DNA of 64,000 nucleotides from Mycolicibacterium nivoides (GCF_003855255.1 NZ_CP034072.1:1539623-1603622); one strand, 5' to 3'; shown: positions 37,836 to 50,333, counted from the first letter of the stretch. The notes: a model not told the origin generated them from the sequence alone. Numbers and translations: made by a program.

Positions 37836-39629
37836 GTGACTTCGTCCGCGGGCCATGAACGGCCAGGTGCTGAACTTGTGACATGGTTGTCGGCGCTGCG
37901 CACGCTCAGCGCGCAGGCCAGCGCCGACACCGATCTGCTCGAGGTGCTCTGCCTGGTTGCCGATACGGCCCGGACGCTGCTGGGTTTCGACTTCTGTGGC
38001 GTCCTCATCCCAGATGCACACCGGGAGCGGTTGCTGGTACAGGGATGGAGTGGCCTGTCTGAGGAGTACGTCCGACGAGTCAACTCGGACAGGCCGATTC
38101 GGCTCGACAGCCGGTCCCCATCGAGCCGGTCTTTCCATCAGGGTGAACCGGTGGCCATTCGGGATGTGCGGATCGAACCCGACTTCGCCCTCTGGGCCGG
38201 CGTGGCGCAGGATCAGGGATACCGGGCCATCGTCGCCGTGCCCCTCATCGCCGGTACCGAAGTGCTGGGAACGCTCAACGGCTACTACACCTCGGTACAT
38301 ACCTTCACCCGCCACGAGATCGAGCGGTTGATTCTGTTGGCCAACCATGCCGCGATCGCGGTCACATCGGCACGCCGACTCGATGAGTTGCGCGCCCTGA
38401 CCAGTTCGCTACGCGAGCAACGCGATGCGCTGGCCCGCTCGGAGCAGATTCACGAGCGGCTGCTGACAGTCACCTTGCGGTCTGGCGGTATCAGTGGAAT
38501 CGCTGCCGCGTTGAGCGAATTGATCGGACGTCCGGTGCTGATCGATGACGGGCGTCAGGCCGAGATCGCCCGGGCCGGCGACGGTATCGAGTTTCCCACG
38601 CCCGCAGCGCGTTCGGCCGTGGCTGAACGTGACACCACGGGACCGTCGCCGACTGTCGAACCCGTCTCGGTCGCAAGCGATGTCGCGACGGGATGGCTTG
38701 TCGCCGGCGTGCGCCTGGGTAGCGAGGTGGCCGCCCGGATCTGGTTCCCGGGTGACGTCGAAGCGCTTGACCCACTGCAGATCCGCGCCGTCGAACACGC
38801 GTCGATCGTGGTTTCGGTCGAGCTGTTGCGCGAACGAACCGCGGCCGAGGTTGAGAGGCGGCTGAGCGGTGAATTGTTGACCGACGTGTTGTCGAGCAGT
38901 GGAGAACTGCCTGAACCGCTGTTGATCCGTGCGCAGCGGCTGGGCCACGACCTCGGAGTGGCGCACGTCGCGATCGTGGCAGCCTTGGCCGGACCGTCTG
39001 AGGCAGGCTTGCGTCAGGCCTGGCAGCGAGCGTTGGCGAGGGTGACAGAGCTGGCGTCGGCGTACCAGCCGAGGCCACTGGTTGCGATGCACGGCGGCAT
39101 GCTCGTCACGCTGTGGCCTGACGGCGCCGACGCCGGCACGCCGCCGGGCGTCATGGTGCAGCGAGCGATGGCCGAAGTGTCGCAGAGCGTTACGGCCACC
39201 GTGGCAGTGTCGCCCACATACGGTGCCGACCACGGCGAGGGTTATCAGATCGCCAGGTCAGCGCTTGAGATCGCGACCCGGGCCGGGCGCACCGACACCG
39301 TGATCACGCTGGAGGATCTCGGCATCGTCGGACTGCTGCTCCAACTCGAAGACCCGGCCAAACTCACGGCATTCGCCACTCGCACCCTGGAACCGGTCGT
39401 TGCATACGACGCCAAACATCGCACCGAGCTGATGTCGACCCTGCGGGCCTATTTCGCTTCCAGGCAGGAGCGTAACGCGACGGCCGACTCGCTGTTGGTC
39501 CATCCAAACACCGTCGCGCAGCGTCTGCGACGCATCGAGCAGCTGTGCGGTGTTGATCTCGCCGACCCTGCCACCATCGTTCAGTTTTCTTCCGCACTCA
39601 CGGTGTACGACGTCGCCGCGCCGGGCTGA
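37836..39629 (+). CDS. GAF and PucR/CdaR-type helix-turn-helix regulator
   Basis: This 597-residue regulator has a GTG start. An N-terminal GAF domain (about 20-170) spans VADTARTLLGFDFCGVLI to GYRAIVAVPLIAGTEVLGTLNGYYT and IERLILLANHAAIAVTSARRL. A central region and the C-terminal PucR helix-turn-helix follow: TLRAYFASRQERNATADSLLVHPNTVAQRLRRIEQLCGVDL. Such proteins activate purine or aromatic degradation genes when the GAF domain or a bound compound signals. It is divergent from the six-gene operon, so it is the obvious regulator. Confidence 0.92.
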   Translation: MTSSAGHERPGAELVTWLSALRTLSAQASADTDLLEVLCLVADTARTLLGFDFCGVLIPDAHRERLLVQGWSGLSEEYVRRVNSDRPIRLDSRSPSSRSFHQGEPVAIRDVRIEPDFALWAGVAQDQGYRAIVAVPLIAGTEVLGTLNGYYTSVHTFTRHEIERLILLANHAAIAVTSARRLDELRALTSSLREQRDALARSEQIHERLLTVTLRSGGISGIAAALSELIGRPVLIDDGRQAEIARAGDGIEFPTPAARSAVAERDTTGPSPTVEPVSVASDVATGWLVAGVRLGSEVAARIWFPGDVEALDPLQIRAVEHASIVVSVELLRERTAAEVERRLSGELLTDVLSSSGELPEPLLIRAQRLGHDLGVAHVAIVAALAGPSEAGLRQAWQRALARVTELASAYQPRPLVAMHGGMLVTLWPDGADAGTPPGVMVQRAMAEVSQSVTATVAVSPTYGADHGEGYQIARSALEIATRAGRTDTVITLEDLGIVGLLLQLEDPAKLTAFATRTLEPVVAYDAKHRTELMSTLRAYFASRQERNATADSLLVHPNTVAQRLRRIEQLCGVDLADPATIVQFSSALTVYDVAAPG

Positions 39630-39645
39630 CGGCTTCTGGCCGGAA

Positions 39646-40266
39646 TTACGTCAGGTACGTTTCGTGCCCGGTGGGGAATCCACCGCCGTTGGTGGCGATG
39701 TGCACGTGGTCGTAGTGGTTGGCGGTAGCTCCGCCGCGGTCCGACATCATTCGCGGGGCTTTGCCGCGGGAGTAGATCTGCTGCCGGAAGATCACGTGGT
39801 TCACGCCGAACCGGTCGGCATTGTCGAGGACGTACGCGACGATCCGGTCTCCGAGGGCTTTGCCTTCCGGAGTGCTGTAGTTCGGGATCATCACGTCGAT
39901 CGCCAACCCGTTCGGGTGCCACTTCATGGAATCGGCCCGGACTCCGCCGATGTTCAGAATCTGGGGGAACCGCGCGCTGACCGCGCGGGCCGCCAGGATG
40001 GTCTCGACCTGTAGGCCCTTCTCTGAGGCCCGGCCGGCGGGTAGCGGGAACCTCATGTTCCGGCGCACGGCGCGGTCGGCACGTACAGCGGGTGCCGTGG
40101 GCGCGGCTGCAAGCTGGACGGCCGGGGGTGCGACAACCTCGGCACCGCCCTTGGTGGCCGGCCCGGTGTCTGCGCCGACGACGAGGAGTGCGGCGGCAGG
40201 CACGACGACGGCAGCCATCGCTGCGGATCGGCGGCGCCGATGCCTTTTCAACTGGTGTCTACCCAC
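39646..40266 (-). CDS. Exported M15/ARB_07466-like domain protein (paralogue 1)
   Basis: This 206-residue protein has a basic N-terminus KRHRRRRSAAMAAVVVPAAALL that acts as signal or anchor. The C-terminal domain has SMKWHPNGLAIDVMIPNYST and YDHVHIATNGGGFPTGHETY. The spaced His, Asp and His residues resemble the zinc site of M15 peptidases or extensin-like hydrolases. Such proteins act on or bind peptidoglycan. A close paralogue lies at 48706-49347. It converges with the PucR gene. Confidence 0.8.
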   Translation of the reverse strand: MGRHQLKRHRRRRSAAMAAVVVPAAALLVVGADTGPATKGGAEVVAPPAVQLAAAPTAPAVRADRAVRRNMRFPLPAGRASEKGLQVETILAARAVSARFPQILNIGGVRADSMKWHPNGLAIDVMIPNYSTPEGKALGDRIVAYVLDNADRFGVNHVIFRQQIYSRGKAPRMMSDRGGATANHYDHVHIATNGGGFPTGHETYLT

Positions 40267-40647
40267 GAGGACCGGACCCTACCGGCGGTATGAACCATCC
40301 CGGGAATCGCGAAGTTGTCTGGTGCTGTCGATGGCAACTAGTTCGGCGATCAGACGTCAACCGATGCTTGACGCGCACAGGCGTCCGGCGAACGCGAGGT
40401 GAACAGAGGGCGAACCCCGGCGTATTAGCAGGTCAGAAATCATCGCACATGCGGCGACCGGTCCGGATTCCAGGGGGCGGGCACGGTGTGTGGGCGGGCC
40501 CGAAGTGGGCTCGATCGGAGTGATGTGTGCCCAGGTGGGCAAAATTTATGGCATTTACCACACCAGTCGGTCGACAGTGCCTACGCGGCGGCTGACGACG
40601 GCGTAATTTGAGCGAATCAAGCCCCGTCGAAAACGGGAGGTCGAGCC
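40267..40647. other. 380-bp gap before the amine oxidase
   Basis: No gene is supported. An AT-richer patch GGGCAAAATTTATGGCATTTACC (about 40537-40560) may hold promoter elements. AACGGGAGG just before 40648 is the ribosome site of the amine oxidase. Confidence 0.4.
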
Positions 40648-42012
40648 ATGGCAGATGTCGACTGTTGCGTGGTGGGCGCGGGCTTCGCAGGCCTCGCCGC
40701 GGCCTTGCGGCTCAAACAGGCGGGCCGCTCCTTGGCCCTGCTCGAGGCGCGTGATCGGGTCGGTGGCCGGACCTTCACCGAGGTGCTCGATGACGGAACG
40801 TGGATCGACCGCGGCGGGGCCTGGATCGGACCGGGGCAGGATCGCATCAAGGCCCTGATGGCCGAATTCGGGGCCGAGGAGTACAAGGAGTACGTCGACG
40901 GCGACGCCATGATGATCCTCGACGGCAAACAGCACCGTTATTCCGGCACGATTCCGTGGGCGATGAGCCCGTGGGCGATCGCCAACCTCGGCGCCGGACT
41001 GCTCGAGGTGGAGCTGATGTGCAAGACCATTCCGTTCGATGCCCCATGGGAGGCGAAGAAGGCGGTCGAGTGGGATCGGATCAGCCTGGGGGAGTGGATC
41101 AACCGGCATATGCGCTCCAAACAGGCGCGCGAGATGCTCGACATGGCGCTCGCCGGCATCTACACCTCCGCGGGATCCGAGGTGTCGTTGTTGTGGGCGC
41201 TCCATCAGATGGGGTCGGGCGGCGGCCCGGGCTTCGTCATCTCCAACAAGGGCGGTGCCCAGGACGCGCGGGTGCGCGGTGGCATGGGCGCCGTCTACGG
41301 ACCGATGGCAGCCGAACTGGGCGGCGCGCTGCATCTTTCGCAACCGGTGCACCTCATCGCGCACGACGACGACGGCGTGACGGTGCACGCCGAGAGCCTG
41401 ACTGTGCGAGCGCGGCAGGCCATCGTCGCCGTCCCTCTGGCTGTGGCGAGCCAGATCGTCTATGAGCCAGTACTTCCCGTGGACCGAATGTTCCTCCACC
41501 AGCGGATGCCCAGCGGTGCCGTCTTCAAGATCTCAGTCGTCTATGACACGGCATTCTGGCGTGCCGACGGGCTGTGCGGACAGTCCGCCGCACCCGGCAG
41601 CCCCGCGACGCTGACCATCGACGCCTGCACCGACACCGGCACTCCCGGAATCATGTGCGTCATCACCGAAGGGCCCGCCGCCCGTCGGCTCGGGTTGCTC
41701 GACGCCACCGAGCGCAAGGCTGTCGTGATCGGCGAGTTGATCGACCGGTTCGGTCGGAAGGCCGCCTCACCGGTGAGCTATCACGAGCAGAACTGGACGG
41801 TGGAAAGGTATTCGGGTGGCGGGATGATCAGTCACGCCCCGCCCGGCGTGCTCACTGAGTTCGGCCCTGCGCTGCGGGCCCCGTGCGGACGGATCCACTG
41901 GGCCGGCACCGAGAGTTCGGCCATCATGTGCGGCTGGATCGACGGTGCGGTCCGGTCGGGTGAGCGCGCCGCCGCGGAGGTACTGGCCGCCGAGAGCGTG
42001 GCGGCCGCGTAA
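40648..42012 (+). CDS. Flavin-containing amine oxidase
   Basis: This 454-residue flavoenzyme has the FAD dinucleotide motif CCVVGAGFAGLAAALRLKQAGRSLALLEARDRVGGRT and the substrate-side GAWIGPGQDRI. The C-terminal FAD motif is GRIHWAGTESSAIMCGWIDGAVRSGERAA. It matches monoamine oxidase/AofH-type proteins. There is no signal peptide, so it acts in the cytoplasm. It deaminates an unknown amine to an aldehyde with H2O2. It stands 103 nt upstream of the glnX-glnH-pknG module, in the same orientation. Confidence 0.9.
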   Translation: MADVDCCVVGAGFAGLAAALRLKQAGRSLALLEARDRVGGRTFTEVLDDGTWIDRGGAWIGPGQDRIKALMAEFGAEEYKEYVDGDAMMILDGKQHRYSGTIPWAMSPWAIANLGAGLLEVELMCKTIPFDAPWEAKKAVEWDRISLGEWINRHMRSKQAREMLDMALAGIYTSAGSEVSLLWALHQMGSGGGPGFVISNKGGAQDARVRGGMGAVYGPMAAELGGALHLSQPVHLIAHDDDGVTVHAESLTVRARQAIVAVPLAVASQIVYEPVLPVDRMFLHQRMPSGAVFKISVVYDTAFWRADGLCGQSAAPGSPATLTIDACTDTGTPGIMCVITEGPAARRLGLLDATERKAVVIGELIDRFGRKAASPVSYHEQNWTVERYSGGGMISHAPPGVLTEFGPALRAPCGRIHWAGTESSAIMCGWIDGAVRSGERAAAEVLAAESVAAA

Positions 42013-42115
42013 TAAAGCCCACGTAGCGCGTTTGCGGGGGCTACCGTGCATTCGTCGGCGTTCGATCGAGTCCGGTATCGCTGTTCCGGGCCAGCCCGCG
42101 ACGAGGTGATGTCGA

Positions 42116-43422
42116 GTGCACAGCGGTGAGTTGGAGAGTCGGCAGGCGCTCACACTCGACGAGTCCGTGCTGGCCGACGCCGAGGAACCAGACCGCCCGG
42201 TCGTGGACTTCCTGCGGGCCACGCCCGGCCGGATCGCGGTGCTGGCCGTCATCGTGATCGCGGCGGTGCTGACCGTGGGCGTGGCGGCGTCGGCGACGGC
42301 GGCCGATCGGCAACGCGAGCTTCAGACCCTGCGGTCACACACCGAACCGCTGGCCGATGCCGCACAACGGATCTACAGTGCCCTGTCGTCCGCCAACACG
42401 ACCGCGGCCACTGCCTTTCTGGCCGGCGGTGTGGAACCGCGCGATGTCCGCGATCGCTACGACGCCGCGGTCGGAGAGGCGTCGGCCGGCCTGGTTACCG
42501 CCTCGAATGGGGTGTCGCCCAACGATATCCAGTCGCTTACGTTGCTCACCGACCTGTCCAACCAGCTGGCGGTCTACACGGGCATGATGGGGACCGCTCG
42601 TGCGGCCAACCGCGACGGCCGCCCGATCGGAGTCGCGTACCTCAGCGAATCGTCGACGCTGCTGCAGCAGTCCATGCTCCCGGACGCCGAGCGGTTGTAC
42701 CGGACGCAGGCCGAGGCCGTCATGGCATCGGGGCGGTCGGCCGCGGCGCCTCCCGCGTTGATCGCGGGAGCCGCGCTGGCAGTGGGATTGTTGCTGTTCG
42801 CGCAGGTCTTCGTCGCCCGGCGCAGCCATCGGCGCATCAACCCGGGCCTGTTGTTGGCATCGGTGTTGATGATTGCGCTCGCTGTGTGGCTGACGGTGGC
42901 CGGACTCATTGTGACGCACGCCGTCAACGGTGCCCGCGCGGCCGGAGGGGAGCCGCTGGAATCGGCGGTGACCGCCCGGATCCTGGTCCAGCAGGCCCGT
43001 GCGGACGAGATCCTCGGGCTGCTCAAACGCGGCTCCGACACACTCTCCGACATCCGATTCGAAGAACGGACCACGCAGGTCGCACGGATCCTCGACAGGC
43101 ATGCGGTCAACGGGGCACAGGACGCGCTGCACGGCTGGAAAGCCGCGCACAGCGAGATCCGCGGCAAGCTGGGTAGCGGCGACTATCCCGGTGCCGTTGA
43201 GATCGCACGAGACGGCGAAATGCAGGGTTCGACGGCCCAGTTCACCCGGCTGGATCAGGCGCTGGGGGACGACATCGCACGATTGCGGGACCGGCAGCGC
43301 GACGGGATCACCCGCGCGTACGGGGCGCTGAGTGCGTTGCCTGCCGGTGCCGCGGCCATCAGTGTGCTGGCCGCTCTCACCGTCGCCGCAGGGATCGCGC
43401 CGAGACTGAGCGAGTACCACTG

Positions 43423-43423
<1 letters not shown>
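42116..43423 (+). CDS. glnX: GlnX-like membrane sensor protein
   Basis: This 435-residue protein starts with GTG 42116. Four membrane helices are visible: IAVLAVIVIAAVLTVGVAAS (about 43-62), ALIAGAALAVGLLLFAQVFV, LLLASVLMIALAVWLTVAGLIV and a C-terminal AAAISVLAALTVAAGIAP. Extracellular helical regions (RQRELQTLRSHTEPLADAAQ) lie between them. Length and layout match M. tuberculosis GlnX (439 aa), which relays GlnH ligand binding to PknG. It overlaps glnH by TGATG. Next to a PknG-type kinase the assignment is firm, although the sequence has no catalytic motif. Confidence 0.85.
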
Positions 43424-46360
<2,937 letters not shown>

Positions 46361-46439
46361 GGCCGGCGCGGCGAGATCCGGGCCGCGTCGACGGCGCGCG
46401 TCCGCGGGATGCTGACGCGCATCTGACATCCTGACGAGC

Positions 46440-46763
46440 ATGAAGGCGCTGATGATCTCCGTGATGGCGGCCGCGGCCGGGCTCGCTCTGGCCCCGGCGG
46501 CCCTCGCCGACGATCAGGGTTATCTCGCGGAGGTTTCCTCACTGGGCCTGCCGGTCTCCGATGACAATCGGGACGTTCTCGTGCAGCTTGGCCGGCAGGC
46601 GTGCCTGACTGCCCACGAAGATCCGGCAATGCGGCCCGACGATCTGGCGATGCAGATCGCCGAGGCGCGGTCGGCATATCCGTTCGAGAAGGCCACGGTC
46701 GTGGTGACCGCGGCGCTGCACAACTACTGCCCGGATGTGACGGCCACACCGAGCGTGAGCTAG
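46440..46763 (+). CDS. DUF732 secreted protein
   Basis: This 107-residue exported protein has a signal peptide MKALMISVMAAAAGLALAPAALA, cleaved before DDQGYL. The DUF732 domain includes LVQLGRQACLTA (Cys), MQIAEARSAYPFEKATVVVTAALHNYCPDV (second Cys), the usual disulfide pair. The family is confined to mycobacteria and relatives, and its function is unknown. It ends 4 nt inside the convergent TetR gene. Confidence 0.9.
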   Translation: MKALMISVMAAAAGLALAPAALADDQGYLAEVSSLGLPVSDDNRDVLVQLGRQACLTAHEDPAMRPDDLAMQIAEARSAYPFEKATVVVTAALHNYCPDVTATPSVS

Positions 46764-47407
46764 TCGCCCGACCGGGTGATTCCTCGCACCACGGCGACGC
46801 AGAGGTCGGCGCATTCGGCCGCGAGTTCCGCGGTGGTTTCGATGGGATTCGCCAGCCAGGCTTCGATGATCTGGTTGACGCCACCGACCATGAACTGTGC
46901 GCCGCGGCGCAACTCGGCAGGGCTCGGTGTCGCGGACTGCAGGACATCGGGCGCAAGCTGGACGATCAGGCCGGTGATCATCTCCAGGATGTGCGTGCGG
47001 TGCTCTGCCAGTCCGGCGACGCTGCTCACGTCGCCGGTGGCGATGCGGTGGATGTGGGGGTCGGCCGCGATGATGTCGAGGAACGCGGTGAGCGCCGACC
47101 GCAGCTTGTCGGACAGTGTGCCCGGGTCCCCGACGCCCGCGTTCACCAGCGCCGTGAGCAGCTGATCCCGCACGTCGTCGGAAATGGCGAACAGCAAGGC
47201 GTCTCGGCTCTCGAACTGTTCGTAGAAGTAGCGCGAGGTCAGCCCGGCGGCGGTGCAGACGGCCCGCACGGTCACCTCGGTGATCCCGGATTCGCCCCAG
47301 ATCTGGCGTCCGGCGGCGAGCAGCTTGCCTCGTCGTTCCGTGCGGCGGTCGGCCGCACTGACGCCGCCGTAGCCGCGCACCACTTGTACGCGCTTCATTG
47401 ACAGCAC
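46760..47407 (-). CDS. TetR family regulator controlling the adjacent oxygenase gene
   Basis: This 215-residue regulator has helix-turn-helix RGKLLAAGRQIWGESGITEVTVRAVCTAAGLTSRYFYEQF (about 25-65). A ligand domain and FMVGGVNQIIEAWLANPIE near the end follow. It is divergent from the MpaB-type gene. A perfect 20-bp palindrome lies between them, 20 nt from its start, so autoregulation and repression of the neighbour are likely. ATG 47407 or 47398 may be used. Confidence 0.92.
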   Translation of the reverse strand: MLSMKRVQVVRGYGGVSAADRRTERRGKLLAAGRQIWGESGITEVTVRAVCTAAGLTSRYFYEQFESRDALLFAISDDVRDQLLTALVNAGVGDPGTLSDKLRSALTAFLDIIAADPHIHRIATGDVSSVAGLAEHRTHILEMITGLIVQLAPDVLQSATPSPAELRRGAQFMVGGVNQIIEAWLANPIETTAELAAECADLCVAVVRGITRSGD

Positions 47408-47426
47408 CCTACCCGGCGCCTACATT

Positions 47427-47446
47427 CTGACTACGTACGTAGTCAG
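47427..47446. promoter_or_regulatory. Perfect 20-bp palindrome, TetR operator candidate
   Basis: CTGACTACGT is followed immediately by its exact reverse complement ACGTAGTCAG. It sits in the 71-bp gap between the divergent TetR and oxygenase genes. Perfect symmetry and this position are characteristic of TetR-family operators. Confidence 0.75.
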
Positions 47447-47478
47447 TCGTCCCGGTCGGTTCTGTCCAGGAGGTCACG

Positions 47479-48693
47479 TTGAACATCCCGGCTCGCCATC
47501 CCGAACGGCCACTTGTCGTTCCCGGTGCCATTCGGACGTTCGCGATGATGCTGGGCGTCCGCAACCCTGACGCGCAGCAGTGGCGCCGGCTCGGCGAGCG
47601 ATTGACGGTCGGGGACGAGCCGATGGACCGCCTGGTCGACTGGATGTCGTCGGCGGGGATCGCGCAGATGCGTCCCCTGTTCGAGAAGGCGCTCGCCGAG
47701 GGCATCGACAAAGTGCCCGACGCCCCGGAACCGTTGCGCGAGTTCTTCACCGGCGTCGAGACAGTCCCGGCGTGGGTGAACCGGGACAAGCTGCGCAAAG
47801 GACAGCGCGCACTGCTTCGGGGCGGTTCCGACGGCATGTCGATCGCGCGCGATGTGTCGCTGCTCGGCGGTTACCAGTTCTCCGGGTTCAACAAGACCCT
47901 GCTGCGTACGGGTGCCCTGGAGAAGGGGTCGAACAAGCGCTTCGCCGAGACGATGCAGTGGGCGATGGATGTCATCTCCGACGGTGGTCTCGACCCCTTG
48001 GGGGCGGGGTACAGGTCCACCCTGCACGTGCGGTTGATCCATGCGTTCGTGCGCCGCCACGTGGTGGCGATGCCGGACTGGCGCGCCGACGAGTGGGGTT
48101 TACCCGTCAACCAGACCGATATGGCCGCGACGCTGGTCGGTGCTCTCGTCGCGCCGCCGGTGGCCTCGCTCGCGATGGGAATCCTCCCTGCGCCAGGCGA
48201 ACTCGACGCCATCGCGCACCTGACCCGCTATGTCGGCTGGCTGATCGGCGTGGAGGATGAATGGCTGCCCAAGACCTTCCAAGAGAGCATCCGCGTGCTG
48301 TACCACACGTCCACCGCGCTGGCGGTTCCCGATGAGACGACGCGGCAGTTGTCGGTTCCGATGGCCGAGGACCCGCTGTCGTGGCACTACCGCGGTATCG
48401 GCGGCCTGCGTCGCCGCTTGGCGTGGGCACAGCACCTGTCGATCACCAGCGCGTTCCTCGGGCCCAGCGCGATGCGTGTCCTGGGGCTGCCCGCCTACAT
48501 GCCGCCGTGGTATCCGCTGGTGAAGATGCCGGTCAATCTGATGCGGAGTGCCGCTGCGATGGCTTCGCGGAGCGGCATGGATCGCGCGGTATCCCGCGGA
48601 CAACGCGAGCAACAAGTCTTGCTGCGAACCATCATCGGCGACAGCGCGGCCAATATCGGCGAGTCAGCGGTGCACGTGAGCAGCGCAGCCTGA
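47479..48693 (+). CDS. Oxygenase MpaB/latex-clearing-protein-like (DUF2236) protein
   Basis: This 404-residue protein has a TTG start preceded by CAGGAGGTCACG. The DUF2236/MpaB fold includes LVDWMSSAGIAQMRPLFEKA, SLLGGYQFSGFNKTLLRTG, ERLIHAFVRRHV-like (seen RLIHAFVRRHVVAMPDW), DMAATLVGALV and WLIGVEDEWLPKTFQESIRV. Family members (Lcp, MpaB) are b-type heme oxygenases in which a His of the LIHAFVRRH region is the proximal ligand. The substrate here is unknown. It is controlled by the divergent TetR protein. Confidence 0.85.
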   Translation: MNIPARHPERPLVVPGAIRTFAMMLGVRNPDAQQWRRLGERLTVGDEPMDRLVDWMSSAGIAQMRPLFEKALAEGIDKVPDAPEPLREFFTGVETVPAWVNRDKLRKGQRALLRGGSDGMSIARDVSLLGGYQFSGFNKTLLRTGALEKGSNKRFAETMQWAMDVISDGGLDPLGAGYRSTLHVRLIHAFVRRHVVAMPDWRADEWGLPVNQTDMAATLVGALVAPPVASLAMGILPAPGELDAIAHLTRYVGWLIGVEDEWLPKTFQESIRVLYHTSTALAVPDETTRQLSVPMAEDPLSWHYRGIGGLRRRLAWAQHLSITSAFLGPSAMRVLGLPAYMPPWYPLVKMPVNLMRSAAAMASRSGMDRAVSRGQREQQVLLRTIIGDSAANIGESAVHVSSAA

Positions 48694-48705
48694 CCACAAT
48701 TACGT

Positions 48706-49347
48706 CTAGCGGGTCATCGAGCCGATGAAATAGGTTTCGTGGCCCGTGGGGTAGCCGCCGCCGTCGGTGGCGATGTGGACGTGGTCGAAGTGATTGAGGG
48801 TCTCGTTCCCGTAGTCGGCGGTCCAATGCGGCGCGCCGATACCCGGATAGAGGCCTTGCCGCCAGATCACGTGCAGCACACCCCAGCGCTCGGCGTTGGC
48901 CAGGGCGAAACCGGCGATCTGGTTACCGAGTTCGATGCCCTCCTTGGAGTGATACTTCGGGATCATCACGTCGATCGCCAGACCGTTGGGATGCCACTTC
49001 AGCGCATCCTGCCGATACCCGCCGATGGTAGTGATCTCGGGGAACATCACCGCGATGGCGCGGGCCACCCAGATGGTCTTGACCTGTAGGCCGCCCTCGG
49101 GTGCCGGGCCCTTCGGTAGGGAGAACTGGAAGTCACGGGCCACTACGGGTGCGCTGGCCGCCACCAACTCGGCTTGATGAGCCGCCGGCGCCGGCTGCTG
49201 CTGCTCCACGGGCGGCGTCGCCGCAGGGACGTCCGCACAACATTTCGACTCGGTGTTCTGGACGTAGACCATGCCCGCGGCGACGGTGACCGAGACCGCG
49301 AGCGCCAGCAACCGACCCCTGCCGCCGGCCCACCGTCGTTTCCCCAC
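48706..49347 (-). CDS. Exported M15/ARB_07466-like domain protein (paralogue 2)
   Basis: This 213-residue protein has a signal anchor GRGRLLALAVSVTVAAGMVYV. The conserved C-terminal domain has ALKWHPNGLAIDVMIPKYHS, HVIWRQGLYPGIGAP and FDHVHIATDGGGYPTGHETY. It shares its layout and these blocks with the protein at 39646-40266, so the two are paralogues 8.4 kb apart. Cell-wall hydrolase or binding function is inferred from fold resemblance only. It converges with the oxygenase gene. Confidence 0.8.
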   Translation of the reverse strand: MGKRRWAGGRGRLLALAVSVTVAAGMVYVQNTESKCCADVPAATPPVEQQQPAPAAHQAELVAASAPVVARDFQFSLPKGPAPEGGLQVKTIWVARAIAVMFPEITTIGGYRQDALKWHPNGLAIDVMIPKYHSKEGIELGNQIAGFALANAERWGVLHVIWRQGLYPGIGAPHWTADYGNETLNHFDHVHIATDGGGYPTGHETYFIGSMTR

Positions 49348-49448
49348 GGCAGCAATTTACTGCGCTCGCAAGCCCGGTGGGACGGGAACCGCGTCCGGCA
49401 ACCTCATGTCTTTCTCGATGGCACCCGGAATTGGCTGAAATCGGGCCG

Positions 49449-49700
49449 TCAGGGCCCGCCCGGTGCGGTCTCGGCCTCGCGGTGCGGGCAGGTTTCGGGG
49501 AACCTGCGATGGATGGCGTCGATCAGGTGATGCGTCTCGTACAGATCGGCACGCAACTTGCTGACCTCGCGGCGATCGCACGCCGACGCTCGGCGCTTGC
49601 GCCGCTCCGCTTTCTCCAGGCGCGTCGACACGTCCTCCACGTGCCGCCATAACTCACCCAGAAGGGACTGAGCCTGTGCGGTGTCGGCGGAGTGGTCCAC
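49449..49700 (-). CDS. Small coiled-coil protein, hypothetical
   Basis: This 83-residue soluble protein starts MDHSADTAQAQSLLGELWRH. A helical core follows, RLEKAERRKRRASACDRREV, KLRADLYETHHLIDAIHRRFP, and a short tail contains CPHREAE. A charged alpha-hairpin is likely. No domain is recognised. Confidence 0.65.
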   Translation of the reverse strand: MDHSADTAQAQSLLGELWRHVEDVSTRLEKAERRKRRASACDRREVSKLRADLYETHHLIDAIHRRFPETCPHREAETAPGGP

Positions 49701-49784
49701 GTTACGGATCGTGCCATCTGTGTCTTCATTCCGCTCACTTCCTCAGATCTTGACTATCGCGCAGGTCCAGCGGATTCTGAAGCC

Positions 49785-49991
49785 ATGGTCAGGATCAGCG
49801 AAGAAGTCATGATCGCCGAACTGCTGATCCGCCTCGGCGTGGCCTATCCAGAAGCATCTGCCGAGGACATCACCGGATGCGTCCACCGCGCCCAGGAGCG
49901 CTTCGAGTCCAGCCCCATTCGCGAATTCGTGCCGCTGCTCGTGGAGCGGCGAGCGCGAGCGGAGCTCACCGGGCCGATCGTCGGGGGCTGA
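49785..49991 (+). CDS. Three-helix-bundle dimerisation domain protein
   Basis: This 68-residue protein begins MVRISEEVMIAELLIRLGVA. The end matches the small mycobacterial family with RAQERFESSPIREFVPLLVERRARAEL, annotated as a three-helix bundle dimerisation domain. The open frame extends to 49692, but the family starts about here. Role unknown. Confidence 0.75.
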   Translation: MVRISEEVMIAELLIRLGVAYPEASAEDITGCVHRAQERFESSPIREFVPLLVERRARAELTGPIVGG

Positions 49992-50155
49992 CCGCGGCTC
50001 CACGGCACGGGGTATGGCGCGGGCATGGTCCGCGTGATCACGGCAGCCCGCAATAGCTCGGATCGTCCTGATTTGATCGGCCTGAGCTGAAACCGTGCAA
50101 ACGTTGCAGCCAGCGAGTATCGGTAATTGACGGCCATGTTTCCCGTTGGCGAGCG

Positions 50156-50184
50156 TTGACAGCTAATCGGCCCACTCCTAACCT
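50156..50184 (+). promoter_or_regulatory. Near-consensus sigma-A promoter of the mce operon
   Basis: TTGACA (50156-50161), a 17-bp spacer, and TAACCT (50179-50184). Transcription should start near 50191, giving a 5' leader of about 143 nt before yrbEA. The remaining 342-bp gap after the three-helix gene shows no other gene. Confidence 0.65.
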
Positions 50185-50333
50185 CCCGCCCAGGCTCGGC
50201 GACGATGGGAATGAATGTGGGATCCGCACGGGAGTGCTCGGACTGCGCGGCAATGACGCCGCTGTCGTCGTCATGCGTCGATGTCCCGCGGCGATCGGGA
50301 TAACCCCGTGCCTGTCTTCCTCGGCAGTCGGTC

